Source: Paenibacillus macerans (GTDB lineage Bacteria; Bacillota; Bacilli; Paenibacillales; Paenibacillaceae). From it: a stretch of 64,000 nucleotides of DNA. Positions 45,023 to 53,806 of this stretch are shown here, piece after piece. Location: NCBI RefSeq assembly GCF_023715465.1, contig NZ_JAMBOE010000004.1, positions 558,001 to 622,000 on the forward strand, read 5' to 3'. A program made the translations under genes and the position numbers. The notes beneath the pieces were generated by a model, which was given only the letters and a program-made list of their open reading frames with translations, was not told where the DNA came from and searched no databases. Each line of letters starts with the position of its first letter. Position 1 is the stretch's first letter.

Positions 45023-46279
45023 TCAACCAGAAAACATCTCTAAAAATAAGTCTCTAAATGGCTCATCAAGTGTGGCACACACAAGTTTACTCCAGGTACT
45101 GATTTCAATCGCTTCGCTTTCAACACACCAGATTTTATAGTGCTCATCTCCATATCTATCTATAGGAACTTCGGTATCCGTTACAGCATCCCTGAACTTT
45201 TCAATAAAAACAGAAATAGAATATTGATTCACAGAAAAATCAATATGATTGAAATTCCTTTTACCAGGATAATATTGTGCATGAATGTAATTTGTAATTA
45301 CGAAAGAATCTTTAATTCTTTCTGGATTCCACAGCTCTTCAACTTCAATGTGATAAAATTTATTGCCCTTCTGATCAGTATCCGGCTTAATTATCATAAT
45401 AACTTTATCTTGATGCTCAGGACTATAATGTACAATGACTTCCTTCTTATAGACCAGCTTTTCTATGTCTACAAAGTTAACTGTTATTCCACGATACTTT
45501 TGAGAGTCCATTGTTGCAGTACTAATCATCTCCTCAACTGGTACAGCGATTTTCTCATCACATCTGAAGAATAAATTTTTTTCAGATATTTCTTCATTAA
45601 TGATCTTGATCGTATATGGTACTTCATCTGTAACGGCACCTATGGTTGTATCAAAAAAGATACTGTAAAGATAATAACGATCCTCAATGATAAACCCTTG
45701 TCTCATAAATTTGGACTCATTCACCAAACATAACCCGTATTTATTATGTGGTATTTTTAGCTGCTCGTAAGCACGTATCTCCGCTATGCCTTGTATTTCT
45801 ACCATATTATCTTTGATTAAGTAACAAACGAGTGCATATACTAGCATTTTAGGCTCTATGTCGAAGTAGTCTTGAAATTTTAACTTTGAATCTATTACAG
45901 ACCAAAGAATTGGCACCTCTTTATTTGCAGCTTTATATTCACTTTTTGGTTTCAACAATCGAAATCCAGCATACCAAAAATTTTTATCATCAAAGCACAA
46001 TCTACATATTTCTTCAACATCAATACCACTTCTAAGATATTCCTGATAGGATTCTTCAACTAAGGCTGTTAAGAAATATGGAATTTTTTCAGGATCTTGA
46101 GTAAATAATCGATAAGTGTCAGCAGCATAATGTTTTAAATATGCATTTGGATAAAAAATATGTGCCACTCCACCATGTGGCTGTTTTTTCATGCATCTAA
46201 AATAATAATTTGCTTCTCGAAATAAATCGGAAGTTACTATCTTATCAATAAGATATAATAAATCTTTTTCTTCATCCAA
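45023..46279 (-). CDS. Unknown protein paired with a putative nuclease
   Basis: 418 residues, family not recognised. It is soluble-looking, with no signal peptide or membrane segment. The first third is helical and Tyr/Phe-rich; the rest is predicted mixed, with beta-strand-rich stretches such as KKEVIVHYSPEHQDKVIMII. No ATPase or nuclease motif is visible. It starts with TTG at 46279 (GGGGGG upstream), an unusual start suggesting low expression. It lies 88 bp after the nuclease gene on the same strand with one terminator behind it, so the two probably form a system. A role as regulator, inhibitor, or second effector is open. Confidence 0.7.
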   Translation of the reverse strand: MDEEKDLLYLIDKIVTSDLFREANYYFRCMKKQPHGGVAHIFYPNAYLKHYAADTYRLFTQDPEKIPYFLTALVEESYQEYLRSGIDVEEICRLCFDDKNFWYAGFRLLKPKSEYKAANKEVPILWSVIDSKLKFQDYFDIEPKMLVYALVCYLIKDNMVEIQGIAEIRAYEQLKIPHNKYGLCLVNESKFMRQGFIIEDRYYLYSIFFDTTIGAVTDEVPYTIKIINEEISEKNLFFRCDEKIAVPVEEMISTATMDSQKYRGITVNFVDIEKLVYKKEVIVHYSPEHQDKVIMIIKPDTDQKGNKFYHIEVEELWNPERIKDSFVITNYIHAQYYPGKRNFNHIDFSVNQYSISVFIEKFRDAVTDTEVPIDRYGDEHYKIWCVESEAIEISTWSKLVCATLDEPFRDLFLEMFSG

Positions 46280-46367
46280 AGTCTCAATCCCCCCAGTAAA
46301 GCTGCAATATTATTCAAATAAATACTTTATTGCAAACAAATTTATTAATCCATCTATACACTTTGAA

Positions 46368-47975
46368 TTATTGAATTGATTCAAAATCTGACATTTCAAT
46401 ATAGTACTTTTTTATAATTTTATTTATATGATTCAATCCCCGAGATTGGGCTAATTGCAAGAGACCATATCCATCGTAATATACTTCAGCTAGCTGGGGC
46501 TTTAAATTCCCCTTATTGTAACCGCGCAATAACTCTAATGATTCATTCGTAAATTGAGCACTTGTAATATAACACGCTGAAACCTTATAATCTGGACTTT
46601 CACTCTCTAAATGCTTTTTTGCCCAGGGAAAGGTATTATTAAAAAACCACTTAACTGTATCCCGTTTAGTATACGGACCTGCATTAATAAATGTACTCGA
46701 TTTATGTCCCTTCAGTTCGAATACAACAGCTTCTTTCAAATTGCGATCAATTACAATTGCATCAAATTCATGTGAAAATTTATTACCTTCTTGCGTCGTA
46801 TCTCTGTATATTTTATTGGCTTCAAATGATCCATTGGGATATAGAACCTTTATTAAGGGATGTAAAAGTACTTCAAACAAATCCCCTTTAATATTTTGTA
46901 AATTCTCTTCTTGCCCACCTTCTTGCATTGTATGAAGTACATTCTCAACATACCCTGTCAATTGATCATCCGATTCTGAATATTGTAATAGTTGGACCTG
47001 CTGAATCTTCTTCAAATTAGAGATAATCTCGAATACTCTTTCACCATATATAGTTGACACGCTAAAATGAAGAAATCCCAAACTACGAAGTTGTTTGGCG
47101 GCTGCTATTGTAATATCTTTGGTCACCACTATTGGGAGAACCTTCCTCGTGTTTTTGGAGCTTTGCAACACTCCTTGAATTCTGTTGTATAGTCCTTGAA
47201 CATCCACAGAATCATATTCACGATGAATAACCATGTCTAACACAACCAACATTTGCTTGTCGGTGGTAGTTCGATTACTAGCGACAACCGTGTTATACCC
47301 CGTTGTCTTGGTGTATGCAAAAGCGTCCCATACGAAGTTATTTTGTTCTGCCCCCTTTGATGGAAAGATCTTGTTACGATATATATGACCCTGATTATCT
47401 ACAAGATTATGCAATGTAAGCCACCTCAACATATCCGGCAGAAATGCACAATCCAATACCATATTCGACTTGTGCAATTTAATAGCCTGAATAGCATGCT
47501 CATCTGAAAAATAATCTTCAACGATGAATTTGATTCCTTCGTGCATTATTTCTTTAACAAGCCTTAGTTTATAAAGATCGGCTAAAATTCTTGGAAGAGT
47601 ATCCATTTTTGTTTTAGAACCGTCCAAAGGACTAGCAGTTATTTTCAATGCTTCGTAATAAGATATCACACCATTGCATTTATCAATTGCGGTTAATAAG
47701 CGGTATATGGGAGGGCGTTCCTTCTCAGCAATTGCTAATATGTCGCTTTTATGCAAAGTACTATTGTGATAGTAGTAAATATATTGTCCTTTTCCAAATG
47801 TCACCGGAGCACTGGACTTTATTACATGGTCATCAATGGCCCGTTGAATAATTTTTCTAGCATAAACCGGGGTTACGTCAAATTCCTCTTGAAGCCGAAT
47901 ATTTAATTGTTGTCCCAGCATGATCTTTTGCCGTTTATAAAAATACTGCTTTATCCAACTGCTGTACTGGTTCAT
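46368..47975 (-). CDS. Winged-helix protein with PD-(D/E)XK nuclease-like domain
   Basis: 535 residues. The N-terminal 65 residues look like a winged helix (RLQEEFDVTPVYARKIIQRA) ending in FGKGQYIYYYH. A middle part of about 270 residues is unassigned (VVLDMVIHREYD, KVLPIVVTKDITIAAAKQL). The C-terminal region carries an endonuclease-like core: Asp in HEFDAIVIDRN and the ELKG in AVVFELKGHK, preceded by GDLFEVLLHPLIK, as in restriction-type nucleases. It probably binds a DNA motif and cuts. GGAGG lies just before the ATG. The gene pairs with the 418-residue unknown in the defence part of the island. Nuclease assignment is from motif shape, not from a family match. Confidence 0.72.
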   Translation of the reverse strand: MNQYSSWIKQYFYKRQKIMLGQQLNIRLQEEFDVTPVYARKIIQRAIDDHVIKSSAPVTFGKGQYIYYYHNSTLHKSDILAIAEKERPPIYRLLTAIDKCNGVISYYEALKITASPLDGSKTKMDTLPRILADLYKLRLVKEIMHEGIKFIVEDYFSDEHAIQAIKLHKSNMVLDCAFLPDMLRWLTLHNLVDNQGHIYRNKIFPSKGAEQNNFVWDAFAYTKTTGYNTVVASNRTTTDKQMLVVLDMVIHREYDSVDVQGLYNRIQGVLQSSKNTRKVLPIVVTKDITIAAAKQLRSLGFLHFSVSTIYGERVFEIISNLKKIQQVQLLQYSESDDQLTGYVENVLHTMQEGGQEENLQNIKGDLFEVLLHPLIKVLYPNGSFEANKIYRDTTQEGNKFSHEFDAIVIDRNLKEAVVFELKGHKSSTFINAGPYTKRDTVKWFFNNTFPWAKKHLESESPDYKVSACYITSAQFTNESLELLRGYNKGNLKPQLAEVYYDGYGLLQLAQSRGLNHINKIIKKYYIEMSDFESIQ

Positions 47976-48342
47976 ACAATACCTCCAAATCTACGCATTG
48001 TCACACTGCTCTTATTAATCTTAATTCAAGAGAAAAGGGCAAGATCGAAAGTCTTTAATCCCTTTTAAATCAAGGACTCAATAACTACCAGGCTATAAAA
48101 TTTTGTCACAGAACTTAAAGCATTAGATACACCAGCTTACTAAAATGATACCATTTTTTCGACTTCAAGCAACATCAGAGTTAAATCAAGAAAACACTCG
48201 CCTAAACCGTATAACTCCATAAGTCAATTCTATATTATTACCTTGAAACAGCCGAATAATTGAGAAAATTCATTCAGCCTGAGTTGTTGTTGCTCTCTTC
48301 AGATTTTCCGGCTGTAACAAACATTATTAGGAGATGATTCAA
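47976..48342. other. Divergent intergenic region
   Basis: About 370 bp between leftward defence genes and the rightward recombination cassette. It should contain both promoters; no gene and no clear hairpin were seen. Confidence 0.65.
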
Positions 48343-49278
48343 ATGCCAGCCAACATCGAAACCATGTTCTACGTAAGGCAAGCCCCATGGCATGGACTTG
48401 GAAATCTGGTCGAGCACGCACTCAGTTCAGAAGAAGCACTTCTAGCCGCCGGACTGGATTGGGAAGTTATCCAGAAATCCATCCAAACCGAGGATTACGT
48501 CGAAATCCCCGGCTATAAAGCAAACATCCGAGCAACCGATCAACGGTTGCTCGGTGTCGTTTCGGACAGGTACAAAATCGTCCAGAACCATGAGGCGTTT
48601 GCTTTTACCGATGAATTGCTTGGTGAAGGGGTTCGCTTCGAGACCGCCGGGAGTTTGCAAAACGGCAGGAAAGTGTGGCTACTTGCACGCCTGCCGGAAA
48701 ACTACATGATTGCTGGAGATCGCATCAATCCCTACCTGGTATTCTCCAACAGCCATGACGGCAGTGGAAGTATCAAGGTGGCGATGACGCCGATTCGTGT
48801 CGTTTGCCAAAACACCTTGAATCTGGCTCTTCAAAATGCCAAGCGAATTTGGACAACCATTCATACCGGAGATATTCGTGCGAAGTTGGACGAAGCACAG
48901 AAGACGCTGCTTTATGCCGAATTGTACATGGACAGGCTCGGAGCAGAAGTTGATCGGCTAAATCGCATTAAAATTCCCGATCACAAAGTCAAGGAGTACA
49001 TGGAGCTTCTACTGCCTTTGCCAGATGACGCGACAAAGATACAGGAGCGAAACGTTCAACAGCTGCGGGATGATTTTCAGGCCCGATATTTCGATGCGCC
49101 TGATCTGAAGGAGGTTGGGAAAAACGGGTATCGGTTTATCAATGCCGTTTCAGATTTTGCCACACATTCCAAGCCGCTTAGGGATACAGCTTCCTTCAAG
49201 GAAAACCTGTTCCTTCGGACGATGGAGGGTAATCCGCTAATTGATAAAGCTTATGAACTGATCTTGGCGTCGGCCTGA
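48343..49278 (+). CDS. DUF932 phage/plasmid-like protein
   Basis: 311 residues, matching the DUF932 (phage/plasmid-like TIGR03299) family. It shows FYVRQAPWHGLG near the N-terminus, RYKIVQNHEAFAFTDELL, FSNSHDGSGSIKVAMTPIRVVCQNTL in the middle and a helical C-terminus. Function is unknown, but the family is typical of phages, plasmids and integrative elements. The ATG at 48343 is chosen because AGGAG ends 9 nt before it; the upstream ATG at 48334 would touch the ribosome site. It is first in a rightward cassette with RadC-like, YqaJ and Rad52-type genes, suggesting a role in DNA processing. Confidence 0.85.
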   Translation: MPANIETMFYVRQAPWHGLGNLVEHALSSEEALLAAGLDWEVIQKSIQTEDYVEIPGYKANIRATDQRLLGVVSDRYKIVQNHEAFAFTDELLGEGVRFETAGSLQNGRKVWLLARLPENYMIAGDRINPYLVFSNSHDGSGSIKVAMTPIRVVCQNTLNLALQNAKRIWTTIHTGDIRAKLDEAQKTLLYAELYMDRLGAEVDRLNRIKIPDHKVKEYMELLLPLPDDATKIQERNVQQLRDDFQARYFDAPDLKEVGKNGYRFINAVSDFATHSKPLRDTASFKENLFLRTMEGNPLIDKAYELILASA

Positions 49279-49292
49279 TGTGGAGGTTGCTT

Positions 49293-49916
49293 ATGTCGGA
49301 ACAAATACCATACGAATTCAGACGGCTGCTGGCAGACTCTCTTTGCGAAAAACCCGGCAGCTATATTATGGAGCAATTGTTTTCTGTGTTCCCAAGAACC
49401 GAGGATTTGATCGAAGCTACGGAACAGGAATTGGCTGCATCGATCAAAGGCATAGGGCATATAAAGGCCCGTCAAATAGTAGCAGCGCTGTCACTCGCTC
49501 GATCCTTAACAGCTTCCCCCCTTCCTTCTGATAAAATCGGTTCCCCCGCCGATGTATACAGGCTTATTGGACCGGAACTGCGTTATGCGAAAAGAGAACA
49601 CTTCATATGTTTGTTTCTGAATACCAAGAACGTGATCATCGCCAAGGAACTGATTGCCCTTGGGAGTCTGAACGCTTGTATCGTTCACCCAAGGGAGGTA
49701 TTCCGCCAGGCAATTAAACGTTGCAGTGCTTCAATCATTTGTGTGCACAATCATCCGAGCGGCAATCCAGAACCAAGTCCAGAAGATATTGAAATCACTA
49801 AAAGATTAATGAGCGCAGGTACGATCATTGGTATCGACGTACTGGATCATGTCATTATCGGGGATCAGCGTTATATCAGCTTAACAGAGCGCGGGTTAAT
49901 GTCCATCACACATTAA
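49293..49916 (+). CDS. radC: RadC-like JAB-domain protein
   Basis: 207-residue RadC/UPF0758 protein. A helix-hairpin-helix region lies at about 45-65 (SIKGIGHIKARQIVAAL). The JAB/MPN metal site is intact: HNHPSGNPEPSPEDIEITKR. Mobile-element RadC-like proteins are common, but their biochemical role remains unclear; the old link to recombination repair is doubtful. The start at 49293 is chosen over 49278 because GGAGG lies 6-7 nt before it; it begins 14 bp after the DUF932 stop. A hairpin overlaps its stop codon. Confidence 0.87.
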   Translation: MSEQIPYEFRRLLADSLCEKPGSYIMEQLFSVFPRTEDLIEATEQELAASIKGIGHIKARQIVAALSLARSLTASPLPSDKIGSPADVYRLIGPELRYAKREHFICLFLNTKNVIIAKELIALGSLNACIVHPREVFRQAIKRCSASIICVHNHPSGNPEPSPEDIEITKRLMSAGTIIGIDVLDHVIIGDQRYISLTERGLMSITH

Positions 49917-49923
49917 CCCGCGC
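49889..49923 (+). terminator. Hairpin overlapping the radC-like stop codon
   Basis: Perfect 14-bp arms (49889-49902 and 49910-49923, GCGCGGGTTAATGT and complement) with a 7-nt loop. The stop codon lies in the right arm. The following sequence has only a weak T-run (ATTTATTT), so attenuation or mRNA protection between genes is as likely as full termination. Confidence 0.6.
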
Positions 49924-49953
49924 ATCAATTTATTTGGAGGTGCTTATAAACCG

Positions 49954-50925
49954 ATGTCCACAGCAATTAAATTTCAAGCAGATATTTTGGTCGAAACCGA
50001 CCGATTATCTCATGGTCAATGGTTAAACTATCGCCGCGGCGGAATTGGCGGGTCGGATATTGCAGCAATTTGTGGATTGTCCAAATGGCGAACTCCAATT
50101 CACGTTTACCTGGAGAAGCTGGGAGAAGCCCCGGAAGAGTCATTCAGCGAAGCTGCCGAGTGGGGGACACGGCTTGAGCCCTTGATCGCGGACAAGTTTG
50201 CCAGCGAACATCCCGAATGGGCAATCACCGAGAAACCGGTCATCTATTGCCACCCTGAACAGCGGTGGGCGCTTGGTAATCTGGATCGTATGCTCATTTG
50301 TCCCCGACGCGGCCGCGGCATTTTGGAAATCAAAACCGCTAGCGAGTTTCTTCGCCATGAATGGGACAATGACAATATTCCAGATTATTATTACGTGCAA
50401 CTGCAATGGTACATGTTTGTCACCGGATTGGAATGGGGTTATTTCGCCGCGCTCATCGGCGGGAATAAATACCGCGAGTACGAAGTGATTCGTGATGACA
50501 ATATGATTTCCCAACTGGAGCGTCTGGCCGGGGATTTCTGGCACCACTACGTGCTGGCGAGATGCTACCCACCGGTTGACGGTTCGGAAGCTTGCGTCAA
50601 GCTGCTGAACCCGGAAGCAAAAGGCTGCATCATACTCCCCGATGAGGAAACGGAACAAATCGATACCTATCTGGATTACAAACAACAAATCCGCGTTCTA
50701 GAAGAAACGATGACCGAAATCGAAAATCGTTTCAAATCGCTGCTCGGAGAACACGCCATCGGAACTGCCGGTGGATATCTGGTGAAATGGCAGAACCGCA
50801 ACCGAACCGGTGTGGACAGCAAACTTCTTAAAGACTTGCACCCAGATGTCTATGAAACATGCTTGAAGACGACCCACTTCCGGCAATTCAGCATCAAAAA
50901 GGTAGGCAAGCCAAATGACGACTAA
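49954..50925 (+). CDS. YqaJ-type phage exonuclease
   Basis: 323-residue YqaJ viral recombinase family nuclease (lambda-exonuclease-like, PD-(D/E)XK). Motifs: GGIGGSDIAAICGLSKWRTP at about 28-47, EWGTRLEPLIADKF, the catalytic Asp in LGNLDRMLI with GILEIKTAS supplying ExK, and VQLQWYMFVTGLEW. The C-terminal 80 residues form a coiled tail. It resects double-strand ends so that the annealing protein encoded next can pair strands. The stop overlaps the next start by 11 bp, implying coupling. Confidence 0.9.
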   Translation: MSTAIKFQADILVETDRLSHGQWLNYRRGGIGGSDIAAICGLSKWRTPIHVYLEKLGEAPEESFSEAAEWGTRLEPLIADKFASEHPEWAITEKPVIYCHPEQRWALGNLDRMLICPRRGRGILEIKTASEFLRHEWDNDNIPDYYYVQLQWYMFVTGLEWGYFAALIGGNKYREYEVIRDDNMISQLERLAGDFWHHYVLARCYPPVDGSEACVKLLNPEAKGCIILPDEETEQIDTYLDYKQQIRVLEETMTEIENRFKSLLGEHAIGTAGGYLVKWQNRNRTGVDSKLLKDLHPDVYETCLKTTHFRQFSIKKVGKPNDD

Positions 50926-51649
50926 AACAGGAACCTTATTTGAACAACTTAATGCTCCCTTCCCCTACGCCGAATACCAATACGATTCATTCGGCGATCA
51001 CTGTTACATTTCCGGCCAATCGGTTACGGAGCGGTTGAATCAAGTGCTTGGCGTTGGCTATTGGAAGTATGAAGGATTGCAGCATACCGAAAAAATCGTC
51101 CAAGACCCGAACGGGAAAAATCCGCGTGTAAAGATTTATGTACAGTTCAGCTTCTTCAATGCCGATTTGCAGGAATGGATTACGTTTATCGATGTTGGCA
51201 GCGAGCAGATTAAAGCCGGTATGAACGAAGGGGATGCCACCAAGAGCGCGATCACGGACGGGATGAAAAAGTGCGCCAGCCGTATTGGCGTCGCCAGCGA
51301 TCTGTACAAGGGGATGATTCGTTGGGACAAGCAACAGCAGACAATCCTCTTACCAGATCATTATCAGCACTATTATCAGGAAAGAGGCTGGGTGGATGTT
51401 CCCGCTGTCGCCTCCCACACTTTGCCCAACAACCGCACGTCGCGCAAAACCGAGTTAACCGAGAAACTCAAGAACAAACCTTCTGCCATTAAGCAAAAAA
51501 TCAAAGCAGCATGGCAAGAGTTGGCCGGGAGCTTGGACGGACTGGACGAATGGTACGCAAAGAAGCAGCAAGAGCATGTCACCGACCAACAGTTGTTGAG
51601 CGTCCTTCAAAAGAAGTTGACCGAAAAAAGGAGCGCGGCGAGTGCATAA
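50915..51649 (+). CDS. Rad52/Rad22-type single-strand annealing protein
   Basis: 244-residue recombinase-type protein of the Rad52/Rad22 family. The core spans about 8-140, with ITERLNQVLGVGYW-like opening (VTERLNQVLGVGYWKYEG), central strands (VKIYVQFSFFN) and the diagnostic helix GDATKSAITDGMKKCASRIG. The C-terminal 80 residues are Lys/Glu-rich helices, perhaps for protein contacts. With the YqaJ exonuclease it makes a two-component recombination module like lambda Red. The start overlaps the exonuclease gene. Confidence 0.88.
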   Translation: MTTKTGTLFEQLNAPFPYAEYQYDSFGDHCYISGQSVTERLNQVLGVGYWKYEGLQHTEKIVQDPNGKNPRVKIYVQFSFFNADLQEWITFIDVGSEQIKAGMNEGDATKSAITDGMKKCASRIGVASDLYKGMIRWDKQQQTILLPDHYQHYYQERGWVDVPAVASHTLPNNRTSRKTELTEKLKNKPSAIKQKIKAAWQELAGSLDGLDEWYAKKQQEHVTDQQLLSVLQKKLTEKRSAASA

Positions 51650-51659
51650 ATTGCGGCAA

Positions 51660-51692
51660 ACGGCCGGATATCCCATCCGGTCGTTTTATTTA
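51660..51692 (+). terminator. Terminator after the recombination pair
   Basis: GGCCGGA and TCCGGTC arms closing a 7-nt loop, followed by GTTTTATTTATTTT on the plus strand. It sits between the Rad52-type gene and the DUF960 gene. Confidence 0.75.
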
Positions 51693-51712
51693 TTTTCAGG
51701 GAGTTGATGACG

Positions 51713-52012
51713 ATGTTTACTGGGGACAAATATAGTACGCCAGGTGTTCGAGCCCGGATTCCCGCCTACTTGCAAAATATGCTGTGGTACATGATCGAAA
51801 CAATGGACGTCCCGAATAAGGATGATCTGCAAGTTTTTGAATTGGAAGGTGTTTATGAAGCGGGCAAACGGAAGCAAAAGATCGTCCACTTCCAAGCAAA
51901 ACCGATCTACAGCAAATCATATGCCATCTGCACCAAGAGTATCTTTACTTGCAAAATCTTCGTTATCGACAACCGCACACATTGCACCATGTTGCTGGCG
52001 GACGAATATTAA
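51713..52012 (+). CDS. DUF960 family protein
   Basis: 99-residue protein matching DUF960, a small family found in phages and firmicute mobile elements. The pattern is an N-terminal beta hairpin (YSTPGVRARIP), YLQNMLWYMIE, LQVFELEG, and the conserved C-terminus CKIFVIDN then MLLADEY. Function is unknown. The start at 51713 has AGGGAG 9 nt upstream; an upstream TTG/ATG pair is too close to that site. It follows a terminator, so it may have its own promoter or be read through. Confidence 0.75.
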   Translation: MFTGDKYSTPGVRARIPAYLQNMLWYMIETMDVPNKDDLQVFELEGVYEAGKRKQKIVHFQAKPIYSKSYAICTKSIFTCKIFVIDNRTHCTMLLADEY

Positions 52013-52115
52013 CGACACCGAAAATTATATATTTTGGTATATATATTATTACGAGACATCATGCTAGATGATGGTCACCAGAAACGCGGGGAACGTACAG
52101 AACGATTCCTCCCTC

Positions 52116-52460
52116 TTATTTTTTATCTCGAAACCAAAGAATCTGTTTAACGAATTCATAGACAGCCTTCTTCTCTTCTTCCGTTCTTCCGCGCAATTCA
52201 AAGGAGATTTTATCCACATAAGAAAGCTCCGTCTCGATAGCTGTGCCATAATCGAACTGGAATAACTCGTCCAGTCTCGTATCCAGCGCGGCTGCAATTT
52301 TATCTAATGTCACAATAGTCGGGCTCTTTTCGCCGCGCTCTACTTGTCCCAAATAGGATGTATTTAAACCAGATTTAAAAGCCAGCTTCTCTTGGCTGAG
52401 TCCTCTGCTCTGCCGCAAAGCTCTGATCTTTTCACCAACCAAAACCGCAATATCGCTCAC
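52116..52460 (-). CDS. XRE-family transcriptional regulator
   Basis: 114-residue repressor-like protein. A helix-turn-helix of the Cro/CI (XRE) type occupies about 8-65: KIRALRQSRGLSQEKLAFKS, NTSYLGQVERGEKSPTI, LDKIAAAL. The C-terminal part is acidic and helical, probably for dimerisation. It starts with GTG at 52460 after a GGTGG. It is divergent from the next gene and probably controls island gene expression through the inverted repeat at 52525-52557. Confidence 0.88.
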   Translation of the reverse strand: MSDIAVLVGEKIRALRQSRGLSQEKLAFKSGLNTSYLGQVERGEKSPTIVTLDKIAAALDTRLDELFQFDYGTAIETELSYVDKISFELRGRTEEEKKAVYEFVKQILWFRDKK

Positions 52461-52524
52461 ACAACCACCTATCTTCCTAACTTATACATCAAACGATAGA
52501 TGGTATAACACATAGTAACAACGT

Positions 52525-52557
52525 ACTATAGGATCTAAATTTTATAGCGTCTATAGT
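52525..52557. promoter_or_regulatory. Possible operator for the XRE regulator
   Basis: ACTATAG (52525-52531) and CTATAGT (52551-52557) form perfect 7-bp arms about 65 bp upstream of the regulator start. Binding is inferred from position. Confidence 0.4.
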
Positions 52558-52653
52558 CATTGATAATGAGTGTAGAATTTCATATACTTGATGAAGAATC
52601 TTGGAGAATTCGTTCAAATCCTGCATCTGAATTCCAGAAAGGAGTAGTCCTAA

Positions 52654-53061
52654 TTGTCTACCGAAATCACGAACCAAACAGAGACGGTTCGCAAGAAAGC
52701 ATTATTTAAAAAATGGTGGCTGTGGCTTCTAGTCGTTACAGTTACAGGAGTTGTTGTGACTATCGGCGCTATCGCTTCCTCGAATCCAAAGCCACTCGAA
52801 TTAACAGACTTGTCAGGGAGGAGTAAAGAAAACGTTATTGCCAAGCTCGGCAAACCGGATGAATCATGGATCGTTAAGGACGATGAGGACGGCTATTATT
52901 ACATGTATCCGTTTGGGGTCACGCTATTGGGTGATGAAACATCGGTGTCTGAGATTTCTCTGACTTACGGCGAGAAAGGAGTCAAGAGCAATAGGGTGTA
53001 CAGCATCCTGGGTCTGACGTTAGGCGCTAATTTTAATGACTACACTAAAAGAAAACCCTGA
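52654..53061 (+). CDS. Membrane-anchored hypothetical protein, N-terminal piece of a frameshifted gene
   Basis: 135 residues. A single membrane segment at about 20-42 (WWLWLLVVTVTGVVVTIGAI) follows a basic stretch (KKALFKKW), so the rest would face outside. The fold beyond (LTDLSGRSKENVIAKLGKPD) resembles extracellular modules of cell-envelope proteins; the function is unknown. TTG start with AAAGGAG upstream. The frame ends at 53061, but the protein continues in the +1 frame (from about 53036), giving a natural join. With the next two frames it appears to be one gene broken twice. Confidence 0.6.
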   Translation: MSTEITNQTETVRKKALFKKWWLWLLVVTVTGVVVTIGAIASSNPKPLELTDLSGRSKENVIAKLGKPDESWIVKDDEDGYYYMYPFGVTLLGDETSVSEISLTYGEKGVKSNRVYSILGLTLGANFNDYTKRKP

Positions 53062-53806
53062 TGTCTTTCGAGCACCAAATCTGGACCTAGTCTCCCCGGA
53101 AGGACAGCGCTCTCGAATGTATCATGACAAGCAGGAAGACAGCATTCTGAACTTGCTCACCGAATCCGACCGAATTGTCGGTATCCGTTATGTTCGCTAC
53201 ACAAAGAGCGACGAGTCGGGCGTGATAGACCTCGCCAACTACCTTGGAAATGCGGTGCCTGAGCAACAGATCATTCGCGAGTTTGGCGTCACGTCTACGG
53301 TCACAGGCAATGCAGACAACACGTATTACTTTGGACAAGCTGGCATGGCCAACTGGGTCAAAAGCGATGCCAAGAACGGCCAAATTCGCGAGATCACGAT
53401 CACAGACGGGAGATTCTTTAATATCGGCGGACAGCGTGTCGGGGATACTGAGGAACAAATCGCCGCGGCGCTCGGCACTCCAATTTCAACAACTGAAGAG
53501 GCGGATGGAGTGAAGGTCAGCACATTTGAACTTACGGCGTCAAACACGGCAAATAATTGTATTGTTGAGGTTCGAAGCTCCAATGGGAAAGTGACCACTA
53601 TTCAAGCAACATTACGATCTACATATGCCGATTCATTGTTGTCACAGATCGAGGAGAAAGAGCCCACTCCTGTAACGGAAAAATCACCGAATACACCAAG
53701 AGACACTTGGCCGTCGCTAAGTTTGGAGCAGCAGATTGAATTCAATCAATATTTTAGCGAATTCCAGTTCAGTGAACTTCGGCACATCGCCATATATCAA
53801 GGATAG
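53036..53806 (+). pseudogene. Middle piece of the frameshifted extracellular-protein gene
   Basis: 256-residue frame without a convincing ribosome binding site. It begins with the continuation of the upstream protein (TLKENPDVFRAPNLDL) and contains two repeated beta-rich modules: SDESGVIDLANYLGN with VIREFG-like text and GQRVGDTEEQIAAALGTP, similar in pattern to NVIAKLGKPD in the first piece. The frame ends in LSLEQQIEFNQYFSEF followed by unrelated residues, where the coding sequence continues in the next frame at about 53780. Either two real frameshift mutations or sequence errors explain this. Confidence 0.55.
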
